Positions 35,663 to 44,384 of a stretch of 64,000 nt of DNA are shown here, piece by piece. The translations under genes and the position numbers were made by a program. The notes under the pieces are model-generated. The model saw only the letters and a program-made list of their open reading frames with translations. It was not told the DNA's origin and ran no database searches. The number at the start of each line of letters is the position of its first letter. Positions within the stretch are counted from its first letter, which is position 1. Origin of the DNA: Fulvivirga lutea (lineage in GTDB: Bacteria; Bacteroidota; Bacteroidia; Cytophagales; Cyclobacteriaceae). Where the stretch lies: the NCBI RefSeq assembly GCF_017068455.1, contig NZ_CP070608.1, forward strand, positions 1,283,488 to 1,347,487, in the 5' to 3' direction.

Positions 35663-37261
35663 ATGGCCAAAGCAGACATCGATTTTGAAAAGGAACTATG
35701 GGACGCAGCTAATGAGTTGCGAGGCGCGGTTTCTGAAAATAACTATAAGAACTATATCCTCCCTCTGGTTTTTGTAAAGCATTTGAGTGAGCGCTATGAG
35801 TTAGTTCATGAAGAGTTGGATGCTTTGCTTCATGATCCTAAATCAGATTACTATACGACAGACAAAGAAGAGATCAGTTATGTATTGGAAGATCAGGATG
35901 AGTATCGTTCTCGAAACACATTTAAGATTCCTAAAACTGCCTCTTGGCAATATTTGAAGGACAATGCCGAACAGGATAACATCAAAGTGATCATTGACGA
36001 TGCTTTTGATGTGATACAAGAATTACTGACTGCTTACAATCCACAACTTAATAATATTCTGCCGAGAATTTTTGTAAGGAGTGAATTATCTCCCAAACAA
36101 ACAGGAGGTATTATTAACTTATTATCTCACCCTAAGTTTTCTGAGAAAGAAAACCCGGAGAGCGACATATTGGGCAGGATTTATGAATACTACATTGGCC
36201 GCTTTGCAATGGCCGAAGGTTCCGGTGCAGGACAATTCTTTACACCGGGTAGCATTGTAAGACTCTTGGTGGAACTTCTGGAACCCTATAAAGGCAGAAT
36301 CTTTGACCCTGCATGTGGTAGCGGTGGTATGTTTGTGCAGAGCTTGAAGTTTGTGAAAGAGCATGGAGGAAACAAAAGCGACATCTCAATCTATGGCCAA
36401 GAGATGACCGCTCAGACCCTGCGTCTTTGTTTGATGAACCTCATGCTCAGAGAGCTGTCGTTTGACATCAAACTAGGTAACTCTTTACTGGATGACAAAT
36501 TCCCCGACCTTAAAGCGGACTTTATCATAGCCAATCCACCTTTTAATGTGAGTAACTGGCATCCCGAAGATTTACCCGATGGTGATCCTCGTTTGTTTGG
36601 GCCTAAGGAAGAATTTACAACGGATGGTAATGCCAACTATATGTGGATGCAAACCTTCTGGCATCATTTGAGTGATACCGGTACAGCCGGAATTGTAATG
36701 GCCAACGGTGCCATGACCTCTAACACTAAGGGCGAAAAAAGTGCCCGACAGCATATGGTAAACAATAGCATGGTAGATGCCATAGTGCGTTTACCCGATA
36801 AGCTGTTTTTAACCACCGGCATACCGGCTTGCTTATTTATACTGAGCAAAAACCGCGATGGCAGAGACGGCATACACCGTGAGCGCACCAATGAAATACT
36901 GTTTATTGATGCCTCTAAAATGGGCACCATGGCCAGCCGTAAGCTTCGGGTATTTTCTGATGATGACGTTAAGAAAATAGGAGATACTTATCATACATGG
37001 CGTACAAACCCCCTCCAAGGAGAGGACAAAGGGGTGGGATACGAAGACACCCCGGGCTTCTGCAAATCAGCTACGCTTGAAGAAGTACAAAAGCAAGACT
37101 ACAAACTGACTCCGGGAATCTATGTGGGCACAGAAGAAGCTGATGCCGATGATGAACCCTTTGAAGGAAAAATGGAGCGTTTGAAAACACAATTGATGGA
37201 GCAGTTTGAGGAGGGGGATAGATTGAAAAAAGCTATCCAATTTAACTTGAATAAAATATAG
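35663..37261 (+). CDS. hsdM: Type I restriction-modification methyltransferase subunit
   Basis: 532 residues, an N6-adenine DNA methyltransferase. The SAM motif FDPACGSGGMFV is at residues 214-225 and the catalytic NPPF at 291-294. The N-terminal ~150 residues are the HsdM helical domain (LRGAVSENNYKNYILPLVFVKHLSERY). With HsdS it methylates the host target and, with HsdR, forms the restriction complex. It is complete and of normal length. It is first in the operon; the KAP-type gene follows after 11 bp, which is where hsdS usually stands. Confidence 0.95.
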   Translation: MAKADIDFEKELWDAANELRGAVSENNYKNYILPLVFVKHLSERYELVHEELDALLHDPKSDYYTTDKEEISYVLEDQDEYRSRNTFKIPKTASWQYLKDNAEQDNIKVIIDDAFDVIQELLTAYNPQLNNILPRIFVRSELSPKQTGGIINLLSHPKFSEKENPESDILGRIYEYYIGRFAMAEGSGAGQFFTPGSIVRLLVELLEPYKGRIFDPACGSGGMFVQSLKFVKEHGGNKSDISIYGQEMTAQTLRLCLMNLMLRELSFDIKLGNSLLDDKFPDLKADFIIANPPFNVSNWHPEDLPDGDPRLFGPKEEFTTDGNANYMWMQTFWHHLSDTGTAGIVMANGAMTSNTKGEKSARQHMVNNSMVDAIVRLPDKLFLTTGIPACLFILSKNRDGRDGIHRERTNEILFIDASKMGTMASRKLRVFSDDDVKKIGDTYHTWRTNPLQGEDKGVGYEDTPGFCKSATLEEVQKQDYKLTPGIYVGTEEADADDEPFEGKMERLKTQLMEQFEEGDRLKKAIQFNLNKI

Positions 37262-37272
37262 CAGTATCCGAC

Positions 37273-40200
37273 ATGACGACCTCAACTAAGAGCACTAAAT
37301 CCTCAAATAGCGATCAAATGACTCTAAAGGAATTCAAAAAGGCCTTAATTGAGTTTGCTATTACATGTATTCCAGAGCAATATGAAGATATATTAGTTAT
37401 TCCTGATACGAGTGAGGAGAACTACATGTATCTAACTACAGTGGAGCGATCGGATATAATTGATTTTATTGATATGCATTTTAACAGGAGTTCTTTATCT
37501 GTACAATTGTCAAATGGAAAAGATATTTCGTCACTAAAAGTTCTAGATGCATTTAATTTCTTAAAAGAATATAATAATAGGTTGGCTTCTGTTCCTTTTA
37601 AAAATAAAGATATTGAGAAGTTACTTGATATAGAAAAGGCTATTCTACAGAACAACATAGAGAAGGTTTTTAGTGACCGTAAAAGCATCATGAAGGATTT
37701 TTTAGAACTCTATATTGATCAGAATAAAAAGAATGAAAAAGTTTATAGACTATCTCAAGTAGCTAGGAAACTAAACGTAGGAATTAAAACAATTATTGAT
37801 TTTTTTGGTGATCGCGGCATTGCACTAGAAAGTTCACCTAATACAAAAATTAGTCAATCCTTATATAATGAATTATCTAAGGAATTTGGTGAAGAATATA
37901 GCCAAAGTACGGATAAATCTGGAGATAACAGTAGTGTAGAATTGGCTTTGGAAAAGTTAATACAGGATCCGGAAATAAAATTTTTTGCAGCAGGTCATAT
38001 TTGGGATGGTAATGACCAATTTAAGAACTTTATTTCAAATTCAATTTGGGAAAATGGCCATGTCAAAAATGATACTAAGGCAGTAAACAGAGCTAAATTT
38101 AAAGATATTATTATCTTAAAATCTACATTTCAAAAATCTGGAAAAGGTTGGTTTAGAGCAAAAGCTATAGGTTTAGTAGTCCGTAATTATTTGGACGGCC
38201 ATAGGCTTTGTGTGAATTGGTTTACTTTTAATGAGCCAATTGATATACCCACAGGCTCTCAGTATAGAAGAACATTTCAAACAATAGAACTAGCATATTT
38301 AAGGCAAATATTATATGAAATATTAAAGACATATCCTGATCTCTTCGAGAAATTAAATGAATTAGAGAAACAAGAAAATAATGGACACCTATATTTTGAA
38401 TCTGTAAATGACCACACTTATGCTGAAGATGGAAAAAGTACAGAGACTAATCAAACAGAAAAAAAGTATTGGTGGTACAGTGATAACTTCTCAAATGATT
38501 ATTTGAAAGTAATTCACAATTCAGAAGAAATAAATGTTCCATTGTATCCAACTGAAATTTATGAATTTTCAAGTGGAGATATGGTTATTTGCTTTGATAT
38601 TCAGGATCAGAATATTTTAGCTATAGCAGAAATCATAGATTATACCACTGACCTAGTTATACTTAAATTTGATTTGATACCCTACTTATCAATTAATAGT
38701 AAGAGTCTGGAGGGTATTTTCGAATCACTGCAAATTGGGGGCGAATTAAATGTTCGATTTCAATCGATATCAAGAACTATATTTGATCAAATAGTAAAAC
38801 AAACTGAGTCTAATTCAAATGAGGAAATAATTGAGAGACAGGACTACCAGGCACCAATTAATCACGATGGTATTACTGATACCAAAGACTTACTGGACAT
38901 TGAAAATGATGTAAGGTCGTTTGCGTTGCTTTTAGCAGCTAGAGAGGTAAAACCACCTATTGCTATTGCTCTTTTTGGTAGATGGGGCTCTGGAAAGAGC
39001 TTCTTTATGAAGCACCTGCAAAAAAGAATAAATGAATTATCGAAACATCAGGGTTTTTTGGTGGATCCAAGTGATGAACCAGTTAATCCTAAGCGAAAAG
39101 AAAAGGACAATTTCTGCACTGGTATAGCTCAAATAGAATTTAATGCTTGGTCTTACCTGGATGCTAATCTGTGGGCTGGTTTGGTGACCAGTATTTTTGA
39201 AAAATTAAATGAATACATAACAGATACCACGAAAAGTGGAGTTGCACAGCTGAGAGTGCAAGAAAAACTAAAGGAGAGGCTAGTATCATTACAACGAGAA
39301 AAGCTTACAAAAGAAGAAAGGCTGAAAAATCTGATTGATCTAAAACATAGCTATCAGATTGAAAGCAAAAATCTTAAAGAGTCAATAAAAACCAACTTTA
39401 CTAAACATATTTTAAATCATATTGATGCCAATGATGAGCTTCGAGCAGCTCATGAAGCTATAGAAAAAGATGAATTACTATCCAGTTTAGAAAAAAAGCT
39501 AAAACTGGATGAGTTAAAAAAAGAAGCTCAGGTATTCAATAGTTTTATTAGAAATGTCAAAGCAACACCTGGCATAAAAAAGTATGTAATATATGCTACC
39601 GTTTCGGTGCTTTTAGGAATAGTCCTTTATCAATTTATGGGTTTTGAATATTCTTGGGCATCCTTTCTTCCTATTCTTACAGGATTTGGAATCGATATCA
39701 AAGCACTAAAAAAACGCTATTCTCAAGTGAAATCCTTCATTACTAAGTTTAATGAAGTGGTCGGAGAAAGTGTAGAGCTTCAGGAGGAAGTTCAAAAACA
39801 TGAAGCGTTAGTTACCGAATCTGAGCAACAAATTGAAGATGCTAAGCAACAAATTGATCAAATAAGCTCCCGAATCGAAGATTTTGAGCAATATATGGTT
39901 AATGAGATTCATCAAGAGACTATTAAAGATTTTATCCAATCACGTGCCGATCATGCTGATTATAAATCTAAACTTGGTATTGTCTCCATCATTAGAAAAG
40001 ACTTTGAAACGTTAAGTCAATTGTTTTACCAAGCCGATAAAGCAAATGGAGAAATTGAAGATGAAGAGTTAAGAAAAGACAGGGAGTTTATAAATAACCA
40101 GTTCAAAACAGGTAAAAACCTTGACAGGATTATTTTGTATATCGATGATTTGGATCGGTGCTCCGATGAAAAGGTGTTGGAAGTGATTCAGGCAGTACAT

Positions 40201-41148
40201 TTGTTAATGGCATTTCCCCTATTTAATGTAGTAGTTGGTGTAGATAAGCGATGTGTTAGAAATGCCCTTTTGTTAAAGACTAAGTTAGAGTACCTGAAAA
40301 TCGCTCCAATTGCCGATGTTAAGAAGTTGGGAATTAACATGGTTGAACCGGGCGATTATCTAGAAAAGATATTTCAGATTCCCTTTGAATTAAAAGACCC
40401 TGGAAACTCCGATGTTGAAAGGTTTATTGATCATCTGTTACAAGATCAAATTGAAACAGAAATTCATGAAGAGGCTGAAACCGAAATTGATACAGCTCCC
40501 GAGATCGAAACTAAAGAAGAAGTCGAAGAGAAATCGGAGAGTGAAGAGGTGGAAGCTTATGATCAACCTATGTTCAAAAGAATTAAGCAGGTTGAAGAAA
40601 AAATGGAGGTACCTGAATATATCGAGCCAATCACAACAAAAGAGCCTGAAGCATTGGTCTCTTCAGCGCCTGAAAGCTTAATGTTAAGTGAACACGAGTT
40701 TAAAGCAATAAAGGAGATACTTTATCTGGTTGGTAGTACTCCACGTACAATCAAGCAATACATAAATATTTACCGAATTATTAGGGCTCATAAACGACCA
40801 GAAACAAACAAAGCTTTTGATGATAATGATCATCTGGCAATCATGTTTTTGCTTGCAATGAAAATCGGTATGTTCAAAAAATACTCTAATGAGCTATTTA
40901 AAAGCCTCAAACTAAATTCGAATAATACATTGGGTGCAGTTATTAATTTCTCATTTCGAATGGAGGACACTTCTGAGGATTTGCGAAATTTCAAAAATCA
41001 AATAGAAGACCTTAATGGCCTATCCACCATAAAACCTTTGCTTGATATGATTTGTGAAGTACTTTGTGAGCATATTGATTTTGTAAGCCGTTTTTCATTT
41101 GGAGAAGAAATCGATAAGGTAGAATTGGTAAAAGAAGAAAAAGCCTAA
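37273..41148 (+). CDS. KAP-type P-loop NTPase with IF2-N-like and EVE/PUA-like N-terminal modules
   Basis: 1291 residues. Residues ~1-150 are helical and unknown. Residues ~157-205 (RLSQVARKLNVGIKTIIDFF) resemble the IF2-N module of Bacteroidota IF-2. Residues ~236-335 (GHIWDGNDQ..IWENG, then KAIGLV) and ~397-530 (KKYWWYS) resemble the two EVE/PUA-like modules of McrB-type proteins that read modified DNA bases. The KAP ATPase has Walker A GRWGSGKS at 569-576, a coiled coil, a membrane hairpin near 771-805, and Walker B IDDLDR at 957-962. An acidic linker (~1058-1100) and a helical tail follow. It is likely a membrane-tethered defence ATPase. Domain calls other than KAP rest on reading motifs by eye. 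Confidence 0.75.
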   Translation: MTTSTKSTKSSNSDQMTLKEFKKALIEFAITCIPEQYEDILVIPDTSEENYMYLTTVERSDIIDFIDMHFNRSSLSVQLSNGKDISSLKVLDAFNFLKEYNNRLASVPFKNKDIEKLLDIEKAILQNNIEKVFSDRKSIMKDFLELYIDQNKKNEKVYRLSQVARKLNVGIKTIIDFFGDRGIALESSPNTKISQSLYNELSKEFGEEYSQSTDKSGDNSSVELALEKLIQDPEIKFFAAGHIWDGNDQFKNFISNSIWENGHVKNDTKAVNRAKFKDIIILKSTFQKSGKGWFRAKAIGLVVRNYLDGHRLCVNWFTFNEPIDIPTGSQYRRTFQTIELAYLRQILYEILKTYPDLFEKLNELEKQENNGHLYFESVNDHTYAEDGKSTETNQTEKKYWWYSDNFSNDYLKVIHNSEEINVPLYPTEIYEFSSGDMVICFDIQDQNILAIAEIIDYTTDLVILKFDLIPYLSINSKSLEGIFESLQIGGELNVRFQSISRTIFDQIVKQTESNSNEEIIERQDYQAPINHDGITDTKDLLDIENDVRSFALLLAAREVKPPIAIALFGRWGSGKSFFMKHLQKRINELSKHQGFLVDPSDEPVNPKRKEKDNFCTGIAQIEFNAWSYLDANLWAGLVTSIFEKLNEYITDTTKSGVAQLRVQEKLKERLVSLQREKLTKEERLKNLIDLKHSYQIESKNLKESIKTNFTKHILNHIDANDELRAAHEAIEKDELLSSLEKKLKLDELKKEAQVFNSFIRNVKATPGIKKYVIYATVSVLLGIVLYQFMGFEYSWASFLPILTGFGIDIKALKKRYSQVKSFITKFNEVVGESVELQEEVQKHEALVTESEQQIEDAKQQIDQISSRIEDFEQYMVNEIHQETIKDFIQSRADHADYKSKLGIVSIIRKDFETLSQLFYQADKANGEIEDEELRKDREFINNQFKTGKNLDRIILYIDDLDRCSDEKVLEVIQAVHLLMAFPLFNVVVGVDKRCVRNALLLKTKLEYLKIAPIADVKKLGINMVEPGDYLEKIFQIPFELKDPGNSDVERFIDHLLQDQIETEIHEEAETEIDTAPEIETKEEVEEKSESEEVEAYDQPMFKRIKQVEEKMEVPEYIEPITTKEPEALVSSAPESLMLSEHEFKAIKEILYLVGSTPRTIKQYINIYRIIRAHKRPETNKAFDDNDHLAIMFLLAMKIGMFKKYSNELFKSLKLNSNNTLGAVINFSFRMEDTSEDLRNFKNQIEDLNGLSTIKPLLDMICEVLCEHIDFVSRFSFGEEIDKVELVKEEKA

Positions 41149-41190
41149 TGCCCAACAATTAGAAAATACATAGCTGGTGAGATATTTTAG
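41148..41190 (+). pseudogene. Remnant of an hsdS 5' end between the KAP and OLD genes
   Basis: The KAP stop reads CCTAATGCCCAACAA (41144-41158), identical over 15 bases to the junction at the true hsdS start (43103-43117), including the TAATG stop/start overlap. The next 14 bases match at 9 positions and all five differences are transitions; the frame is M-P-N-N-stop because TGG (Trp) became TAG. CTGGTGAGATATTT further on looks like a frame-shifted LGEIF, a usual HsdS continuation. It is too short to code for anything. Confidence 0.7.
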
Positions 41191-41313
41191 AATTAAAGTA
41201 CAATATAGGCTTAAAAAGTTATGCAGAATCTATCTGACAAATACCTGAATATTGGACTATAAGACAAATCTTTAACTTATTAAGTTGAAATTATTTTTAA
41301 TTAAGAACGGATT

Positions 41314-43107
41314 ATGAAATTAACTCAGATAGAAATCGAAGATTTTAAGTCCATTAAAAAGCTTAGATGGAAATTGGATCAAAAGATGATTTGTCTTGTT
41401 GGTCAAAATGAAAGTGGTAAGTCCAATTTAATAGAAGTACTGCAATTTATAAAGCCATCAACAATTGAAGATTTGCGTTATGAAGTTCATACAAGAAGAA
41501 GTAGTGATAGGTACGTGCACAATGAGCTTCCTCTGATAAAAGCTATATACCATCTAGATAGCGAGGTAAAAAAAGATTTAGAATTTAAGCTTAAACCCCA
41601 TAACCCAAATGGAAAATCGTTATCAAAATTCACTTCATTTGTTGTAGAATCGGCTCAAAATGAAGATGAGTTTAGCTTAAATTACTTTTTATCTGAAAAT
41701 GATGAATTGGACATACGAGACATCGCTCAAAATCAAACTCAAATTGATGAATGCATAAAAATTATAGAAGATAAGTTAACGGAAATTAGAATTTTAAAGG
41801 ATTCTGAATTAGGAACTTTCACAGCCACATTAGCTAATATCAAATCTTCGGTAGCGGCTGGAACATCTCTTTTTAAACTAATGCAACTTACTGATGTAAG
41901 GGATTTTGCCAAAATTCCCTCCGCTATTCCTCAGTTAAGGAACTACCTTAGAGGGGTTAATAATAGGTTAAACAATAGATTTGTTCAAAAATACTATTCT
42001 CAAGACCCCTCAGTAAGATTTGAGATTATACATGATTCTGGAAGTCTATATCTTGAAATTCATGATAATACTGATGCCCAGTATACTATAGAAGAAAGGA
42101 GTGACGGTTTCAAATACTTCTTTGGGCTGCTAATTGAAGTCGCTACTTTAGGTGGTAGATCAAATAATGTGATATTCGTTTTGGATGAACCAGGTGCAAA
42201 GCTTCATCCAAGTGGTCAACGAGATCTATTACGTTATTTTGAAGAGCTTAGCCTTAATTTTGGAATTATTTACACGACTCATTCACCGTTTTTAATAAAT
42301 CGACTTTACCCAAATAGAGTTCGAGTCATTGAAAAAAATAAAACAGCCGGGACTTTATTTAAGGAAAAAGGGTTTTCAAAAAATTGGAGACCATTACGAA
42401 GTGCTTTAGGACTAACATTGAGTGATAGTTTTTACTATTCAGATAAAGCCTTGATCGTGGAAGGTCCTGAAGACATAATTTATATATCTGCCCTGATAGA
42501 CTATTACAATCAAACAAATAAAGTACAGGTCAATACTGACCTATTTTCAATTATTGATGCTGGTGGGGAAGGAAACCTTCCTGCAATGGTTCAAATAATG
42601 ATAGATGAAGAAAGACCAACCACAGTATTGATGGACTCGGACTCGCAGGGAACATATAATAGAATTGATAAGAAAAAGAAAGGACTTAAATCTGGGATGC
42701 TTGTGGTAACTCAGATTAATGACTTTAAAAAAGATGCCGTATCTATTGAAGATTTGCTACCATCTAAGTTGCTAGTAACTGCATTTAATAGTTGCTTGAA
42801 GGAATTGAAGGAGGAGGGGAGTTTGAAATTAGTTGAGGATAAAAATGAGTCGATCGATGAGAAAAGATTAACCTCTTTTTCCAGATACAAAAATGACTTG
42901 GCCCCATTTGTTAAATCCAACTTTTCAAACCCTAATAAAACTGATGATGAATGGGAAAGAGAAAGAGTACCTATTTCTAAAGTTGGGATAGCCAGGCACT
43001 TTGAAATACATCTTAATAAATGTTTGGCTGAAAATGTTGATATTAAATCTCCAGAATCACTTAGGCTGATAAAGACTTTAATTGAAAAACTTGGATTAAA
43101 ACCCTAA
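41314..43107 (+). CDS. OLD-family ATP-dependent endonuclease (AAA + TOPRIM)
   Basis: 597 residues. Walker A GQNESGKS is at 30-37, Walker B VLDEPG around 289-294, and a C-terminal TOPRIM nuclease domain has Glu383 in LIVEGPED and the D441-S-D443 pair in VLMDSDSQG. This is the class of single-chain OLD nucleases also seen as GajA of Gabija, but no UvrD-like GajB is present. It starts 165 bp after the KAP gene, in a region holding an hsdS remnant, and overlaps hsdS by one base (TAATG). It probably cuts DNA in response to infection, and looks like a later insertion in the operon. Confidence 0.85.
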   Translation: MKLTQIEIEDFKSIKKLRWKLDQKMICLVGQNESGKSNLIEVLQFIKPSTIEDLRYEVHTRRSSDRYVHNELPLIKAIYHLDSEVKKDLEFKLKPHNPNGKSLSKFTSFVVESAQNEDEFSLNYFLSENDELDIRDIAQNQTQIDECIKIIEDKLTEIRILKDSELGTFTATLANIKSSVAAGTSLFKLMQLTDVRDFAKIPSAIPQLRNYLRGVNNRLNNRFVQKYYSQDPSVRFEIIHDSGSLYLEIHDNTDAQYTIEERSDGFKYFFGLLIEVATLGGRSNNVIFVLDEPGAKLHPSGQRDLLRYFEELSLNFGIIYTTHSPFLINRLYPNRVRVIEKNKTAGTLFKEKGFSKNWRPLRSALGLTLSDSFYYSDKALIVEGPEDIIYISALIDYYNQTNKVQVNTDLFSIIDAGGEGNLPAMVQIMIDEERPTTVLMDSDSQGTYNRIDKKKKGLKSGMLVVTQINDFKKDAVSIEDLLPSKLLVTAFNSCLKELKEEGSLKLVEDKNESIDEKRLTSFSRYKNDLAPFVKSNFSNPNKTDDEWERERVPISKVGIARHFEIHLNKCLAENVDIKSPESLRLIKTLIEKLGLKP

Positions 43108-44384
43108 TGCCCAACAACTGGAAGACATATAAACTTTCTGAACTAACCAATAAGATTGGAAGTGGTGCAACACCAAGAGGCGGCAAAGAAGCTTATAAGG
43201 ACAGTGGTATTTCGTTGATTAGGAGTCAAAATGTTCTAGATTTTTCTTTCTCTACAAATGGTCTTGCCTTTATAGATGAAAAGCAGGCAGAAGGATTGAA
43301 AAATGTTACTGTTGAGTCTCGTGATGTTTTATTGAATATTACAGGTGATTCAGTTGCAAGAGTTTGTCAAGTACCTGAAAAATGGCTTCCTGCAAGAGTG
43401 AACCAACATGTTGCAATTGTTAGAGCAAATAGAGAAAAGCTTTCTCCTGAATTTTTAAAATATTCATTACTCTCAAAAGCTAACAAGGAATATTTATTGA
43501 CTTTAGCTAGTGCAGGTGCAACAAGAAATGCCATAACTAAATCAATGATTGAAGATTTTGAAATCTCAATTCCTGACTTAAAAGAACAAAAAGCCATCGC
43601 CTCCATTCTCTCTTCTCTGGATGACAAAATAGAGCTCAACCTCCAAATGAATAAAACCCTAGAGGAAATGGCCATGACCATGTACAAACATTGGTTTGTA
43701 GATTTTGGCCCTTTTAAAGATGGCAAGTTTATTGACTCTGAATTAGGCCCTATTCCTGAAGGGTGGGAGGTACTTCCATTATCAGAAATAACGTCTAAAA
43801 TTACTGATGGCGCTCATCATAGTCCCAAATCGGTAGAGAATGGCTATCCAATGGCTTCTGTTAAGGATATGACAGATTGGGGATTTACGATTGATACATG
43901 TAGAAAAATTAGCGATAATGATTATCAAAAACTGGTTGCTCAAGGATGTCAACCACGAAAGGATGATATTTTAATAGCAAAAGATGGCAGTTACTTAAAG
44001 CATGCTTTTGTAGTTGAAAGGGATTTGGATATTGCATTACTTTCCTCAATTGCTATTTTGAAGCCAAACTTCAAAATGCACCCGCATCTAATTAATCTGT
44101 ATCTAAAGCTAGACGAGGTAAAGGAACGGATGAAATCCATCGTGTCTGGTGCCGTAATTCAACGAATCGTACTTAAAGATTTTAGAAAATTTTCAGTTCT
44201 TGTTCCTGAAATAAAAGTACAAAAGGAGGTTTTAGAGACAATAAATCCTCTTATTTCTCAATGTTGGTTAAACAATAGTGAAAACCAAACCCTCACCAAC
44301 CTCCGAGACACCCTACTCCCCAAACTCATCAGTGGAGAAGTGGGCGTAAAAGATGTGGAACAAAAAGTGGCTGAAGTGTTATGA
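43107..44384 (+). CDS. hsdS: Type I restriction-modification specificity subunit
   Basis: 425 residues with the two-fold HsdS plan: TRD1 from MPNNWKTYKLSEL, a central conserved helix region (KEQKAIASILSSLDDKIELNLQMNKTLEEMAMTMYKHWF, near 157-195), TRD2 from PEGWEVLPLSEIT, and the C-terminal repeat helix (LRDTLLPKLISGEV). The two TRDs set the bipartite target, which cannot be predicted here. It overlaps OLD by 1 base and hsdR by 4 bases. It is intact; a decayed second hsdS start lies at 41148. Confidence 0.93.
   Translation: MPNNWKTYKLSELTNKIGSGATPRGGKEAYKDSGISLIRSQNVLDFSFSTNGLAFIDEKQAEGLKNVTVESRDVLLNITGDSVARVCQVPEKWLPARVNQHVAIVRANREKLSPEFLKYSLLSKANKEYLLTLASAGATRNAITKSMIEDFEISIPDLKEQKAIASILSSLDDKIELNLQMNKTLEEMAMTMYKHWFVDFGPFKDGKFIDSELGPIPEGWEVLPLSEITSKITDGAHHSPKSVENGYPMASVKDMTDWGFTIDTCRKISDNDYQKLVAQGCQPRKDDILIAKDGSYLKHAFVVERDLDIALLSSIAILKPNFKMHPHLINLYLKLDEVKERMKSIVSGAVIQRIVLKDFRKFSVLVPEIKVQKEVLETINPLISQCWLNNSENQTLTNLRDTLLPKLISGEVGVKDVEQKVAEVL

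Noticed and set aside
37741-37890. Translation initiation factor IF-2
   Set aside because: Only the small IF2-N-like module is shared; the rest of the protein has KAP ATPase motifs and no IF-2 GTPase domain.
41314-43107. Gabija system (GajA)
   Set aside because: The OLD protein resembles GajA but no UvrD/Rep-like GajB helicase follows; the next gene is hsdS.
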